A stretch of 64,000 nt of DNA, taken from Hydrogenophaga sp. GTDB taxonomy: Bacteria; Pseudomonadota; Gammaproteobacteria; Burkholderiales; Burkholderiaceae_C. A program made the translations under genes and the position numbers. Shown piece after piece: positions 18,975-29,548 of this stretch (its first letter is position 1; every line of letters starts with the position of its first letter). Location: NCBI GenBank assembly GCA_011391495.1, contig JAABQK010000002.1, positions 1 through 64,000 of the forward strand, read 5' to 3'. The notes under the pieces were generated by a model. The model did not search any database. It was not told the origin of the DNA and worked only from the letters and a program-made list of their open reading frames with translations.

Positions 18975-20684
18975 ATGTACGCCGGTTTCTTTGGCCTCAA
19001 GCAGGCCCCCTTTTCCATTGCCCCGGACCCGCACTACCTCTTCATGAGCGAGCGCCACCGCGAGGCGCTGGCGCACCTGCTGTACGGCATCGAGGGGGGT
19101 GGCGGTTTCGTGCTGCTGAGTGGCGAGATCGGCGCTGGCAAAACGACCATCTGCCGCTGCTTTCTGGAACAGATACCCGCGCACTGCAACGTCGCCTACA
19201 TCTTCAACCCCAAACTTACCGTGGGAGATCTGCTCAAGACGATCTGCCACGAGTTTCGTGTCGAAGTGAGACACGAGGGCATCGGTCCGGCCACGATCAA
19301 GGACTACCTGGATCCGCTGAACGACTACCTGCTGCGCAGCCACGCGGCCGGCCAGCACAACATCCTCATCATCGACGAGGCTCAAAACCTCACCAGCTAC
19401 GTGCTTGAGCAGCTGCGCCTGCTGACCAACCTGGAAACCAGCGAGCGCAAGCTGCTGCAGATCATCCTGATTGGCCAGCCCGAACTGCGCCAGATGCTGG
19501 CCCGGCCGGAACTGGAGCAGCTGGCCCAGCGTGTGGTCGCGCGCTTTCACCTTGGCGCGCTCAACGAAGCCGAATCGCGCCAGTACATCCAGCACCGCAT
19601 GGCTGTGGCAGGCCTGCAAGGCCCGCTGCCGTTTTCAGACGACGCGCTGCGCCGCATCCACGCCATCACCCGCGGCGTGCCGCGCCGCATCAACCTGCTG
19701 TGCGACCGCGCCCTGCTGGGCGCATACGCCACCGGGCAAGCCAGGGTTGAACGCGCCGTGGTGGACAAGGCAGCCCGTGAGGTCTTTGAATCGGATGACA
19801 TGGCGCTGACCGCCCCGGCCAGGACACCCTCCATGCGCTGGGGCACACTGGCGCTGGGCGCACTGGGCGGAGCCGTCTCTGCCGCGGCCCTGTTTGCCCT
19901 GTGGACCCTCAGCAACCCGGCACCCACACTGCCCACCGTGGCCTTGCCACTCACGCCAGCCGACCCGAAGGGCAGCACCACGCAGGCGCGTTCTGCGCCG
20001 CCCCAGGGCGAGCCGCAGCTGCCGGCAGCCCGGGAGCCCGCTCTGGACCATCCAGCCGCAGCCGCCAGCCCGCCAGAACCCATGCCCGGGCCTCCCCCGT
20101 TGAGCGCCCTGCTGCGCAGCGAACGTGCGGCGCTGCGCGAACTCGGTCCGTTGTGGGGACAGGAGCTGACCCACGGCGATCCCTGCGCCAGCGCACTGCG
20201 CGCGCAACTGCAGTGCTACCGCACCACCCGCATGACCCTCCATGGCCTGCGGGAAATGGACCGCCCCGCTGTGCTCACGCTGCGCCTGCCTGGCGAGGAC
20301 ACGGGCTGGGCCGTGTTGACCGCGATCACCAGCGAGACCGCCACCCTGCGTGCAGGCGAGAGCAGCTGGCTGATGCCGCTCACCGCGCTCGCCGACGTCT
20401 GGCGCGGCGACTACGCCACGCTGTGGCGCACGCCGCCCGGACAGACGGGTCCACTGGGCAATGGCAGCCGTGGCCCGGCAGCCGAATGGCTGGGGCAACA
20501 GCTGAAGACCCTGCAGGCCCGGGGCCAGATGCCCGCTGCAAACGGGGACCTGAAAGCTGGCGTTCAGACCTTCCAGCGCAGCCAGGGCATTGACAGCGAT
20601 GGCCTGGCTGGCCCCATGACCTTCATGCTGGTCAACCGCGCCGTGGGCGTGGAAGAACCGCGCCTGCGTCCGGCCCAGCCCTGA
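18975..20684 (+). CDS. ExeA/GspA-like AAA ATPase with C-terminal peptidoglycan-binding domain
   Basis: MYAGFFGLKQAPFSIAPDPHYLFMSERHREALAHLLYG, GEIGAGKTT, C-terminal LKAGVQTFQRSQGIDSDGLAGPMT. Confidence 0.9.
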   Translation: MYAGFFGLKQAPFSIAPDPHYLFMSERHREALAHLLYGIEGGGGFVLLSGEIGAGKTTICRCFLEQIPAHCNVAYIFNPKLTVGDLLKTICHEFRVEVRHEGIGPATIKDYLDPLNDYLLRSHAAGQHNILIIDEAQNLTSYVLEQLRLLTNLETSERKLLQIILIGQPELRQMLARPELEQLAQRVVARFHLGALNEAESRQYIQHRMAVAGLQGPLPFSDDALRRIHAITRGVPRRINLLCDRALLGAYATGQARVERAVVDKAAREVFESDDMALTAPARTPSMRWGTLALGALGGAVSAAALFALWTLSNPAPTLPTVALPLTPADPKGSTTQARSAPPQGEPQLPAAREPALDHPAAAASPPEPMPGPPPLSALLRSERAALRELGPLWGQELTHGDPCASALRAQLQCYRTTRMTLHGLREMDRPAVLTLRLPGEDTGWAVLTAITSETATLRAGESSWLMPLTALADVWRGDYATLWRTPPGQTGPLGNGSRGPAAEWLGQQLKTLQARGQMPAANGDLKAGVQTFQRSQGIDSDGLAGPMTFMLVNRAVGVEEPRLRPAQP

Positions 20685-20690
20685 TCCACC

Positions 20691-21434
20691 ATGTCCTACA
20701 TCCTCGATGCACTCAAACGGGCCGACGCCGAACGCGAGCGGGGCCACGTGCCGGGTCTGCACACCCAGATGCCTGCGGGTGCCAGCGCCGACGCACACCG
20801 GACCCGGCGCGGGCTGCTCTGGTTCGCTGCTGCACTGGGCAGCGCCGCAGCGCTGGCCGCTGTGGCCTGGTGGTGGTGGCCGACCTCGGAGCCTGCAGCG
20901 CTGGCCCCGGTGTCCAGCACGATCAGCGCCGCGGATGAAAAGGCCCCGTCAGTACCGGTCGAGCCTGGGCCAGCCCCCAGTGCCGCCCCGCAACCGGCCC
21001 TTCCCATCCTGGCCCCACCGCCCCCGCGCAGCGAACCCGGCCCGGCAGCGCGCGCCGTCACAAGTCCAGCCCCGGTCGCGGTGCCGACCCCGACCGCAGC
21101 ACCGGCTGCGCCCGGCACGGTCACGGGCACAGCGGGCGCTGCGGCCCCCGCGAGCACCAGCCCGCTCGGCAGCAGCACGGCGCCCGCCGCGACCGGGCAG
21201 CCCGGGCCCGTGCTCAGCTTCGCCGAACTGTCGCCCGAGGACCGGGCGCGCCTGCCTGCCGTCAACGTCAGTGGCTCCACCTACTCCCAGAACCCCGGCC
21301 TGCGCATGCTGATCGTGAACGGCCGGGTCGTGCAGGAAGGCCAGGACATTGCACCTGGCCTCAGGCTGGAGACCATCGGGCCGCGCAACGCCGTGCTCAA
21401 CCACCAGGGCCTGCGCTACAGCATCGGATATTGA
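20691..21434 (+). CDS. General secretion pathway protein GspB-like
   Basis: MSYILDALKRADAERERGHVPGLH; Pro/Ala linker; C-terminal domain VSGSTYSQNPGLRMLIVNGRVVQEGQDIAPGLRLETI. Confidence 0.88.
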   Translation: MSYILDALKRADAERERGHVPGLHTQMPAGASADAHRTRRGLLWFAAALGSAAALAAVAWWWWPTSEPAALAPVSSTISAADEKAPSVPVEPGPAPSAAPQPALPILAPPPPRSEPGPAARAVTSPAPVAVPTPTAAPAAPGTVTGTAGAAAPASTSPLGSSTAPAATGQPGPVLSFAELSPEDRARLPAVNVSGSTYSQNPGLRMLIVNGRVVQEGQDIAPGLRLETIGPRNAVLNHQGLRYSIGY

Positions 21435-21460
21435 CGCGACCGAGCAACGAGAACACAACC

Positions 21461-22090
21461 ATGAGCCACAGCGCCCCCACCGCCGTCCTGCAAGCCAGTG
21501 GCCTTTGTTTCTCCTGGCCAGGCCGCCCCCTGTTCAAGGACCTGAGCTTCAGCATCCCGCCCGGTGTGAACCTCGTGCGGGGTGATGACGGCAGCGGCAA
21601 GAGCACCCTGCTGGCCCTGCTGGCTGGCGACCTGTCCGCCCAGGGCGGCACGCTCAGCGTCAATGGCGTCCGCCTGGACGAGCAGCACGACGCGTACCGC
21701 CACCAGGTGTTCTGGATCGACCCGCAGACCGAGGCGCACGACGCCCTGAGCGCCGCCGGGTACCTGGAGAGCCTGAGCCACCACTACCCCCGCTTCAGCA
21801 CGCAGGCCCTGGCCGAACTGGTGGAGGGCTTCGCGCTCGAACCCCACCTCGGCAAACCGATGTACATGCTATCGGCCGGCAGCAAACGCAAGGTCTGGCT
21901 CAGCGCGGCGTTTGCCGCCGGTACGCCCCTCACACTCATCGAAAAGCCCTTCGCTGCGCTGGACGCCCCGTCGAACCGTTTCCTGCTGGAGCTGCTGCGC
22001 AACGTGGCCAGCCACCCCAGTCGCGCCTGGCTGCTGGCCGACTACGAAGCACCCGACGGCGTTCCGCTGACGAGCGTGATCGATCTCTGA
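21461..22090 (+). CDS. ABC-type ATPase, orphan, degenerate Walker B
   Basis: GDDGSGKSTLLALLAGDL Walker A; LSAGSKRK signature; LTLIEKPFAALD at Walker B. Confidence 0.8.
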   Translation: MSHSAPTAVLQASGLCFSWPGRPLFKDLSFSIPPGVNLVRGDDGSGKSTLLALLAGDLSAQGGTLSVNGVRLDEQHDAYRHQVFWIDPQTEAHDALSAAGYLESLSHHYPRFSTQALAELVEGFALEPHLGKPMYMLSAGSKRKVWLSAAFAAGTPLTLIEKPFAALDAPSNRFLLELLRNVASHPSRAWLLADYEAPDGVPLTSVIDL

Positions 22091-22119
22091 AACAGGCCTT
22101 GCCGGGAATACGCGACCAC

Positions 22120-22491
22120 ATGCGAAAACTCCTGACCGCCATTTTTTTGCTGCTGAGCCATCCAGCCTGGGCCGAATGGCAATTCGTCGGGGGAAGCGAA
22201 CGGGCGGACTACTACATCGAAATCCAGACCATCTTGAAGGAGGCAGACAGGCGACAGGTGCTGGAACTGCTGGACCTGAAAGTGCCCGACAGCCGTGGCA
22301 ACCGCTCGTACCTTGCGCTCACCGAATACGAATGCCCGACCATGCGATCCAGGATTCTCCGGTCTGCCTGCTTCGATGGAGCGATGGGTGGCGGCAACAA
22401 GACCCATGAGCGGCTCTCCCCTGGCGACTGGCTGGCACCGGAACCCGGCTCGGCTGGCAACACCAAGATGAAACTGGTCTGCGCCCAGTAG
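22120..22491 (+). CDS. Exported surface-adhesin-E-like small protein
   Basis: Signal peptide; EWQFVGGSERADYYIEIQTILK...VLELLDLKVPDSRGNRSYLALTEYEC. Confidence 0.65.
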   Translation: MRKLLTAIFLLLSHPAWAEWQFVGGSERADYYIEIQTILKEADRRQVLELLDLKVPDSRGNRSYLALTEYECPTMRSRILRSACFDGAMGGGNKTHERLSPGDWLAPEPGSAGNTKMKLVCAQ

Positions 22492-22642
22492 CTGCGGAGC
22501 ATGGGCCGGGCCCGGGTCGCGGGGATCGGTGGCTGCTGAAGTTCTCGCGCCCGGGTGATCGCACTACCTCACACCAAGGCGCCTTCGCAGCCTCAACCTC
22601 TCCAGGCCTGCGCCCATTGCGGTGGACCTCTGAACGGACGGC

Positions 22643-22864
22643 TCAGCGACCATTTTTCTGGATGAAGGCTTCCGGCTCCTGGATCATTGTGTCGCGCTGT
22701 TCATCTGTCGGGCGCATGACGTTGCCCTGATCGCCGGTGAGGGTGACACCACCCGGCTGCTTCAGGACGAACAGACGGCTCCGGAAGACCTTGCACTTTT
22801 TCTGGGTCTCCACCCGGGCCGCCTCGGCTTGCCGCTGATCCCGCAGCCGCTCGGCCTGGCGCAC
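22643..22864 (-). CDS. Hypothetical protein, start uncertain
   Basis: Open frame continues upstream; charged N-terminus, C-terminal VTLTGDQGNVMRPTDEQRDTMIQ. Confidence 0.35.
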   Translation of the reverse strand: MRQAERLRDQRQAEAARVETQKKCKVFRSRLFVLKQPGGVTLTGDQGNVMRPTDEQRDTMIQEPEAFIQKNGR

Positions 22865-22954
22865 CTCGTCGCGCGCCTTCTGTTTCTGGATCCGTTGCTC
22901 GGTCTGTGGCCATGCAGCACGTGATTCCCGGCCCGTACCACCCCGGCAGGCGGG

Positions 22955-24118
22955 TCAACGCCCGCCCAGGCCCATCCCGCGCGAAATCACCTCTTTCATG
23001 ATTTCGTTGGTGCCGCCGTAGATGCGCTGCACGCGCGCGTCGGCGTAGGCCCGGGTGATCGGGTATTCCCACATGTAGCCGTAGCCGCCGAACAGCTGCA
23101 CGCATTCGTCCATCACCTTGCACTGCAGGTCGGAGCACCAGTACTTGGCCATGCTGGCGGTGGCGGTGTCCAGCTTGTCCACCGCCACCAATTCGCAGCA
23201 CTTGTCCACGAAGACGCGGGCCACCTGCACCTCGGTCTGGAGCTCGGCCAGCGTGTAGCGGGTGTTCTGGTAGCTGGCCACCGCCTGGCCGAAGACCTTG
23301 CGCTCTTTCACGTAGTCCACCGTCCAGTCGATCGCAGCCTGCGCCGAGGCCACCGCGCCGATGGCGATCTGCAGCCGCTCCCAGGGCAGTTGCTCCATCA
23401 GGCAGATGAAGCCGCGCCCTGCGAAGGCTTCACCACCCAGCAGGTTCCCGGCCGGCACCGTCACGTTGTCGAAGAACAGCTCGGAAGTGTCCTGCGCCTT
23501 CATGCCCAGCTTCTTCAGGCGCTTGCCCTTGCTGAAACCCGGCATGCCCTGCTCCACCAGCAGCAGGCTCGTGCCCTTGGCGCCCGCGCTCGGGTCGGTC
23601 TTGGCGACGACGATCACCAGGTCCGCATGCCAGCCGTTGGTGATGAAGGTCTTGCTGCCGTTGAGCAGGTAGCTGCCGTCGGCCTGCCGGATCGCGGTGG
23701 ATTTCACGCCCTGCAGGTCACTGCCCGCAGCAGGCTCGCTCATGGCGATCGCGCCCACCATCTCGCCGCTGGCGAGCCTGGGCAGGTATTTCTGCTTCTG
23801 TTCCTCGGTGCCGTAGTGCAGGATGTACGGCGCCACGATTTCGCTGTGCAGGCCGAAGCCGATGCCGCTCACGCCGGCACGCGCAATCTCTTCCATCTGC
23901 GCCACCGAGTACAGCTTGTCGGCCCCGGCGCCCCCGTAGGCCTCCGGCATGGTCATGCACAGGAAGCCGTTCTCACCGGCCTTGCGCCAGACAGCGCGAT
24001 CCACATAACCCTGCTCTTCCCAGCCCTCGTGGAAGGGCGCAATTTCTTTCTCCACGAAGCGGCGGAAACTGTCGCGGAAGGCTTCGTGGTCGGCATTGAA
24101 GAGGGTGCGGTCGATCAT
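22955..24118 (-). CDS. Acyl-CoA dehydrogenase
   Basis: AMSEPAAGSDLQG, YANDxR-type motif, QLFGGYGYMWEYPITRAYADARVQRIYGGTNEIMK. Confidence 0.95.
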   Translation of the reverse strand: MIDRTLFNADHEAFRDSFRRFVEKEIAPFHEGWEEQGYVDRAVWRKAGENGFLCMTMPEAYGGAGADKLYSVAQMEEIARAGVSGIGFGLHSEIVAPYILHYGTEEQKQKYLPRLASGEMVGAIAMSEPAAGSDLQGVKSTAIRQADGSYLLNGSKTFITNGWHADLVIVVAKTDPSAGAKGTSLLLVEQGMPGFSKGKRLKKLGMKAQDTSELFFDNVTVPAGNLLGGEAFAGRGFICLMEQLPWERLQIAIGAVASAQAAIDWTVDYVKERKVFGQAVASYQNTRYTLAELQTEVQVARVFVDKCCELVAVDKLDTATASMAKYWCSDLQCKVMDECVQLFGGYGYMWEYPITRAYADARVQRIYGGTNEIMKEVISRGMGLGGR

Positions 24119-24160
24119 GTGGATGGGTCCTTGGGAAATGTGACTGAAATGAAAAGGGGT

Positions 24161-24913
24161 TCAGGCCAGGCCGGTGGACAGCCAGCGCGCCCAGTCGGCC
24201 GCGCCGTTGCGATTGGCCCGGTCTGCTGCGCTCTGCCAGTCGTAGGCCACGGCGATCAGGGCCACCGTCCAACCGTTGCGCGCGTCGCGCTCGCACAGCG
24301 CGTAGCGCGCATGGGGCGTGCCGGTCTGGTGGATGTGAAAGGCGATGTGGTCATCGTCGAACGCTGGAAGTCCCACGCTGCCGGGGTTCACGCACAGCGT
24401 GTGCGGCGCCTGCGGCAGCTGCAACGTCCGCGGCAGGTGGCTGTGGCCGCAGAGCACGAGACTGGCACCCTGCCCCGCCGAACCGGCCAGGCGCCCGGCC
24501 ACTTCGATCGCGGTGGCCGGGCGCGAGCCAGCGGCTTCGACGGTTTCGAGCAGGTAGTCCAGATCGCTGTCGGGTCGGCCGTGGCACACCTGCACGCATC
24601 CTTCCAGCGCCAGGCTGGCCGGCAATGCCCCCAACCAGGCCCGCTGGGCTGCCGTGGTCTCTTCGTACGCGAACAGGTCGCTCGCGCCCCCGGCCACCTC
24701 GGCGCAGTGCAGCAACTGGCGTTCGTGGTTGCCGGCGATCGTGGGCAGCTGCAGCGCCATCAGGAGATCGGCCGTCTCGCGCGGCCAGAGCGGACCGCTG
24801 AGGATGTCGCCCCCGTTCACGATCAGGTCCGCCCCGCGCCGGGCGATGTCGGCCAGCACGGCGTTGAGCGCGGGCAGGTTACCGTGGATATCGGACATGG
24901 CGGCGATGCGCAT
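24161..24913 (-). CDS. Metallophosphoesterase
   Basis: [23 protein letters not shown]...GDIL...GNHERQ...CGHSH. Confidence 0.92.
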   Translation of the reverse strand: MRIAAMSDIHGNLPALNAVLADIARRGADLIVNGGDILSGPLWPRETADLLMALQLPTIAGNHERQLLHCAEVAGGASDLFAYEETTAAQRAWLGALPASLALEGCVQVCHGRPDSDLDYLLETVEAAGSRPATAIEVAGRLAGSAGQGASLVLCGHSHLPRTLQLPQAPHTLCVNPGSVGLPAFDDDHIAFHIHQTGTPHARYALCERDARNGWTVALIAVAYDWQSAADRANRNGAADWARWLSTGLA

Positions 24914-25059
24914 GGATGGACCGAACGGGTGTCGCTGGTTTGACGGTTGTGACCGCATTTTTGCAGAGCAGATGCTTGGTAAAAGTCTATACTGTTCCGG
25001 ACATTTCGCAAACCACCGCACCCGACGGTGCTTTCAGGCCCGTCCATCCGGAGACAGTC

Positions 25060-26265
25060 ATGAGTGAAGCATTCGTATTCGACGCCATCCGCACCCCCCG
25101 TGGCAAGGGCAAGAAAGACGGCAGCCTGCACGAGGTCAAGCCGGTCAACCTGCTGGCCGGTCTGCTGACCGAGCTGCAGCGCCGCAACGACCTGGATACC
25201 GCCGCGGTGGACGACGTGGTGATGGGCGTGGTCTCGCCCATTGGCGAGCAGGGTTCGGTCCTGCCCAAGGTGGCCGCGCTCAAGGCCGGCTGGGACTGGC
25301 GCTGCTCGGGCGTGCAGCTCAACCGTTTCTGTGCCTCGGGCCTGGAGGCGGTGAACATGGCCGCCATGAAGGTGAGGAGTGGCTGGGAAGACCTGGTGGT
25401 GGCCGGCGGCGTGGAGAGCATGAGCCGCGTACCGATCGGCTCGGACGGTGGCGCCTGGGCGCAGGACCCGGAAACCAACAGCGCGACTTTGTTCGTGCCG
25501 CAGGGCATCGGCGCTGACCTGATCGCCACCATGAACGGCTTCAGCCGAGCGGATGTGGACGCCTTTGCACTCGAATCGCAGAAGCGGGCCACCGCCGCTC
25601 GCGCCGCCGGTTACTTCGACCGCTCGGTGGTCGCCGTGAAAGACGCGCTGGGCCAGACCATCCTCGACAAGGACGAGTTCATCAAACCCGCCACTACGAT
25701 GGACGGCCTGGCCGGCCTCAAGCCCGCGTTCGAACAGCTCGGCGCCATGGGCTTCGACGCCGTGGCCCTGCAACGCTACCCACAGGTCGAGCGCATCCAC
25801 CACGTGCACCACGCGGGCAATTCATCCGGCATCGTGGACGGCGCGGCGGCCATCCTGATCGGCTCGGAAGCCGCTGGCAAGACGCACGGCTTCACGCCGC
25901 GCGCGCGCATCGTCGCGGCTGCGCTGTCGGGCGCGGACCCGACCATCATGCTCACCGGTCCCATGCCCGCCGCGCGCAAGGCGCTGGCCAAGGCCGGCCT
26001 CACGGTCGACCAGATCGACCTGTTCGAGGTGAACGAAGCCTTCGCCGCCGTACCGATGAAGTTCATGCAGGAGATGGGTGTGCCGCACGAGAAGGTGAAT
26101 GTCAACGGCGGTGCGATCGCGCTGGGGCATCCGCTGGGCGCCACGGGCGCGATGATTCTGAATACGCTGATCGACGAGCTGCACCGCCGGAAACTTCGGT
26201 ACGGACTGGCAACTTTGTGCGTCGGCGGCGGCATGGGTATCGCCACGATCATCGAAAGGGTCTGA
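25060..26265 (+). CDS. Acetyl-CoA C-acetyltransferase (thiolase)
   Basis: [47 protein letters not shown]. Confidence 0.95.
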   Translation: MSEAFVFDAIRTPRGKGKKDGSLHEVKPVNLLAGLLTELQRRNDLDTAAVDDVVMGVVSPIGEQGSVLPKVAALKAGWDWRCSGVQLNRFCASGLEAVNMAAMKVRSGWEDLVVAGGVESMSRVPIGSDGGAWAQDPETNSATLFVPQGIGADLIATMNGFSRADVDAFALESQKRATAARAAGYFDRSVVAVKDALGQTILDKDEFIKPATTMDGLAGLKPAFEQLGAMGFDAVALQRYPQVERIHHVHHAGNSSGIVDGAAAILIGSEAAGKTHGFTPRARIVAAALSGADPTIMLTGPMPAARKALAKAGLTVDQIDLFEVNEAFAAVPMKFMQEMGVPHEKVNVNGGAIALGHPLGATGAMILNTLIDELHRRKLRYGLATLCVGGGMGIATIIERV

Positions 26266-26270
26266 CGACC

Positions 26271-26349
26271 CACCCCCGCGCCGCGCTTCGCGCGTCACCC
26301 CCTGTGAGGGGGCAACACCAGCGGCCCGGCAAAGCCGGTTCCGCGGCGT
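26271..26349 (+). repeat. Dispersed intergenic modular repeat, copy B
   Basis: CACCCCCGCGCCGCGCTTCGCGCGTCACCCCCTGTGAGGGGGCAACACCAGCGGCCCGGCAAAGCCGGTTCCGCGGCG. Confidence 0.75.
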
Positions 26350-26393
26350 TCTCGACCAGACACTCCGCCCGCAAGGCATCCCAGGAGCCCGAC

Positions 26394-28553
26394 ATGATCA
26401 CCCAGACCATCCGCTACGAACTCGCCAACGGCATCGCCACCATCACCTTCGACGAGCAGGGCTCGCCGGTCAACACCATGTGCCTGCAGTGGCAGGACGA
26501 CCTGGACGCCATCGCGGCCCAGGTGGTCAAGGACCGCGCGCAGATCCGGGGCATCGTGCTCGCCTCGGCCAAGAGCACCTTCTTCGCCGGCGCCGACCTC
26601 AAGGGCGTGATGCGCTCCACCGTGGCCGATGGCCCGCGCGTGTTCACCGAGATCGAACGCATCAAGCGCAACTTCCGAACCATCGAGACGCAAGGTGTTC
26701 CGGTGGTGTCGTGCCTCAATGGCGCAGCGCTCGGCGGGGGCTGGGAGGTGGCGCTGGTGGGACACCACCGCATCGCGGTCAACAACCCCAAGGTCCAGTT
26801 CGGCCTGCCCGAAATCACCCTGGGCCTGATCCCGGGCGGTGGCGGCATCACCAAGATGACCCGCGTGCTGGGCCTGATGGCCGCGCAGCCCTACATCCTG
26901 GAGAGCAAGCTCTTTGGCCCCGAGGAGGCACTGGAGATCGGTGTGGTGCACGAGCTGGTGAGTGCGCCCGAGGAACTGCTGCCGCGTGCGCTGGCCTTCA
27001 TCGAAGCCGCCCAGGGCAAGCCCGAGGCCTGCCAGCACGTCTGGGACCGCAAGGACTACAAGATACCCGGCGGCACGCCAAGCAACCCCAAGATTGCCGG
27101 CATGCTGACCGTGGCGCCCGCGGTGCTCAAGCAGAAGACCCGCGGCCTCTATCCTGCTCCGGAAGCGGCGCTGGCCGCCATGGTGGAAGGCGCGATGGTC
27201 GACTTCGACACCGCCATGCGCGTGGAAAGCCGTTACCTGGCCGGGCTGATGACCAGCACTGTGGCCAAGAACATGATCAACACCTTCTTCTTCAACATGA
27301 ACGCCATCAAGGGCGGGCAGTCGAGGCCGAAGGACGTGCCGCGGTACCAGCCGAAGAAGGTGGGCGTGCTGGGCGCGGGCATGATGGGATCGGGTATCGC
27401 CTACTCGCAGGCCACCAAAGGCATCGCGACCGTGCTCAAGGACGTGAGCATCGAGGCCGCCGAGAAAGGCAAGTCGTACACGACCAGGCTCACACAGAAG
27501 CGCGTGGACAAAGGGCAGATGTCGGCCGAGAAGCAGCAGGGCATCCTGACACTGATCACCCCCACCGCCAGCGCCGCCGACTTGAAGGGCTGCGACCTGA
27601 TCATCGAGGCCGTGTTCGAGCAGCGCGAGCTCAAGGCCATGGTGACGAAGGAAGCCGAGCCCATGCTGGCCGAGGGTGGCTTCTTTGCCAGCAACACCTC
27701 CACCTTGCCCATCAGCGGCCTGGCGCAGGCCAGCCGCGATGCGAAGAAGTTCGTCGGCATCCACTTTTTCAGCCCGGTGGACAAGATGAAGCTGGTGGAA
27801 ATCATCCGCGGCAAGGGCACCGATGATCAGACCATCGCCCGCGCCTACGACTACGTGCAGGCGCTGGGCAAGCTGCCCATCGTGGTGAACGACTCGCGCG
27901 GCTTCTACACCAGCCGCACCTTCGGCACCTTCGTCATGGAAGGCGCGGCCATGCTGGGCGAAGGCATCCCGGCGCCGGTGATCGAAAACGCCGCGATGCA
28001 GGCCGGCATGCCGGTCGGCCCGCTGGCGGTGCTGGACGAAACCGCGCTCTCGCTCTCGGTGCATGTGCTGGAACAGACCCGCATCGACTTCCAGAAGGAA
28101 GGAAAACAGTACGTCGCGACACCCGGCGAGACGCTGGTTGAGCGCATGGTCAAAGAACACCAACGCCCCGGGCGCGCGGCCGGCGGTGGCTTCTACGACT
28201 ACCCCGAGGGCCAGAAGAAAGTGCTGTGGCACGGGCTGAAGACCCTGTTCGAGAAGCCCGGCGTCGGATGGAACCTGCAGGACGTGAAAGACCGCCTGCT
28301 CTACCGCCAGGCGGTGGAGACGGCGCACTGCCTGGCCGAAGGCGTGCTGACCAGCGTGCACGACGGCAACATCGGCTCCATCTTCGGCATCGGCTTTCCG
28401 GCCTGGACCGGCGGCGCGCTGCAGTTCATCTACGGCATGGGCATCGACGCGTTCGAGAAGCGCTGTGCCGAACTGGCCGCCCAGTACGGCAGTGGCTTCG
28501 TGCTGGGCGACGCTGCGCGCGCCGCGATCCGACAGCACCAGCCGGTGTACTGA
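26394..28553 (+). CDS. 3-hydroxyacyl-CoA dehydrogenase / enoyl-CoA hydratase (FadB/FadJ-type)
   Basis: Crotonase N-terminus; [36 protein letters not shown]. Confidence 0.95.
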   Translation: MITQTIRYELANGIATITFDEQGSPVNTMCLQWQDDLDAIAAQVVKDRAQIRGIVLASAKSTFFAGADLKGVMRSTVADGPRVFTEIERIKRNFRTIETQGVPVVSCLNGAALGGGWEVALVGHHRIAVNNPKVQFGLPEITLGLIPGGGGITKMTRVLGLMAAQPYILESKLFGPEEALEIGVVHELVSAPEELLPRALAFIEAAQGKPEACQHVWDRKDYKIPGGTPSNPKIAGMLTVAPAVLKQKTRGLYPAPEAALAAMVEGAMVDFDTAMRVESRYLAGLMTSTVAKNMINTFFFNMNAIKGGQSRPKDVPRYQPKKVGVLGAGMMGSGIAYSQATKGIATVLKDVSIEAAEKGKSYTTRLTQKRVDKGQMSAEKQQGILTLITPTASAADLKGCDLIIEAVFEQRELKAMVTKEAEPMLAEGGFFASNTSTLPISGLAQASRDAKKFVGIHFFSPVDKMKLVEIIRGKGTDDQTIARAYDYVQALGKLPIVVNDSRGFYTSRTFGTFVMEGAAMLGEGIPAPVIENAAMQAGMPVGPLAVLDETALSLSVHVLEQTRIDFQKEGKQYVATPGETLVERMVKEHQRPGRAAGGGFYDYPEGQKKVLWHGLKTLFEKPGVGWNLQDVKDRLLYRQAVETAHCLAEGVLTSVHDGNIGSIFGIGFPAWTGGALQFIYGMGIDAFEKRCAELAAQYGSGFVLGDAARAAIRQHQPVY

Positions 28554-28600
28554 TCCGCGTCAGACCGGCGTCCGCGAGGACCGGTACACTTTTTCCCAGC

Positions 28601-28633
28601 AGCCGGCGCAGGCCTCAGCCCGCCGGCTTTTTT
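28601..28633 (+). terminator. Rho-independent terminator after the FadB/J gene
   Basis: AGCCGGC...GCCGGCT followed by T6. Confidence 0.75.
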
Positions 28634-28659
28634 GCGAACCCCAACCAGCCCCCTCCACC

Positions 28660-29403
28660 ATGAAACGTCTCGAAGGAAAAGTCAGCCTCATCACCGGCGC
28701 CGCCCAGGGCATTGGCCTGGCCACCGCGCTCAAGTTCGCGCGCGAAGGCGCGGTCGTCATCGTCTGCGACGTGAAGCAGGCGGCGGTGGACGATGCGGTG
28801 AAGCAATGCCAGGCCGAAGGTGCCACCGCGGTCGGCTTCGTCATGGACGTGACCCAGCGCGCCATGGTGGACGCGGTGGTGGCGCAAGTGAAGGAGCGCT
28901 TCGGCCGCATCGACGTGCTGGTGAACAACGCGGGCATCACGCAGGACGCCCGCCTGCAGAAAATGACGCTGGAGCAGTTCGACCGCGTGATCGACGTGAA
29001 CCTGCGCGGCGTCTTCCACTGCGCGCAGGCCGTGGCCGACAGCATGACCGCGCAGGGCAGCGGCGTGATCCTCAACGCCAGTTCGGTGGTGGGCATCTAC
29101 GGCAACTTCGGCCAGACCAACTACGCGGCCAGCAAGTTCGGCGTGATCGGCTTCACCAAGACCTGGAGCCGCGAGCTCGGCCCCAAGGGCGTGCGGGTGA
29201 ACGCGGTGGCGCCGGGCTTCATCAGCACCCCCATCCTGAGCACCATCCCCGACAAGGTGATCCAGGAAATGGAGCACCGCGTGCCGCTGCGCCGCCTGGG
29301 CCTGCCCGACGAGATCGCCAACGTCTACGCCTTCCTGGCGAGCGACGAGGCCAGCTACATCAATGGCGCGGTGATTGAAGTGTCGGGCGGCATGTCGGTC
29401 TGA
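28660..29403 (+). CDS. SDR-family 3-oxoacyl-ACP/acetoacetyl-CoA reductase (FabG-like)
   Basis: [33 protein letters not shown]. Confidence 0.92.
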   Translation: MKRLEGKVSLITGAAQGIGLATALKFAREGAVVIVCDVKQAAVDDAVKQCQAEGATAVGFVMDVTQRAMVDAVVAQVKERFGRIDVLVNNAGITQDARLQKMTLEQFDRVIDVNLRGVFHCAQAVADSMTAQGSGVILNASSVVGIYGNFGQTNYAASKFGVIGFTKTWSRELGPKGVRVNAVAPGFISTPILSTIPDKVIQEMEHRVPLRRLGLPDEIANVYAFLASDEASYINGAVIEVSGGMSV

Positions 29404-29409
29404 CATGAA

Positions 29410-29495
29410 AGCCCCCTGCGCCGCTTCGCGTCTTCCCCCCCTGCTGCGCGGGGGAACGCACCCAGTGGCCGGGCATAGCCCGTTCCACGGGTGCC
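29410..29495 (+). repeat. Dispersed intergenic modular repeat, copy C
   Basis: GCCCCCTGCGCCGCTTCGCG...CCCCCCTGCTGCGCGGGGGAACGCACCCAGTGGCCGGGCATAGCCCGTTCCACGGGTG. Confidence 0.75.
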
Positions 29496-29548
29496 CTGGA
29501 GGGGGCACGCGCGCCGGAGGGAATGTCTTCTTCAACTTGGCGCTCTGA

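Noticed and set aside
20930-21230. Pro/Ala-rich low-complexity stretch in the GspB-like gene
   Set aside because: Typical periplasm-spanning linker of GspB proteins.
26295-28538. 747-aa minus-strand ORF opposite the FadB/FadJ gene
   Set aside because: High-GC antisense shadow ORF; the plus strand encodes a clear FadB/J protein.
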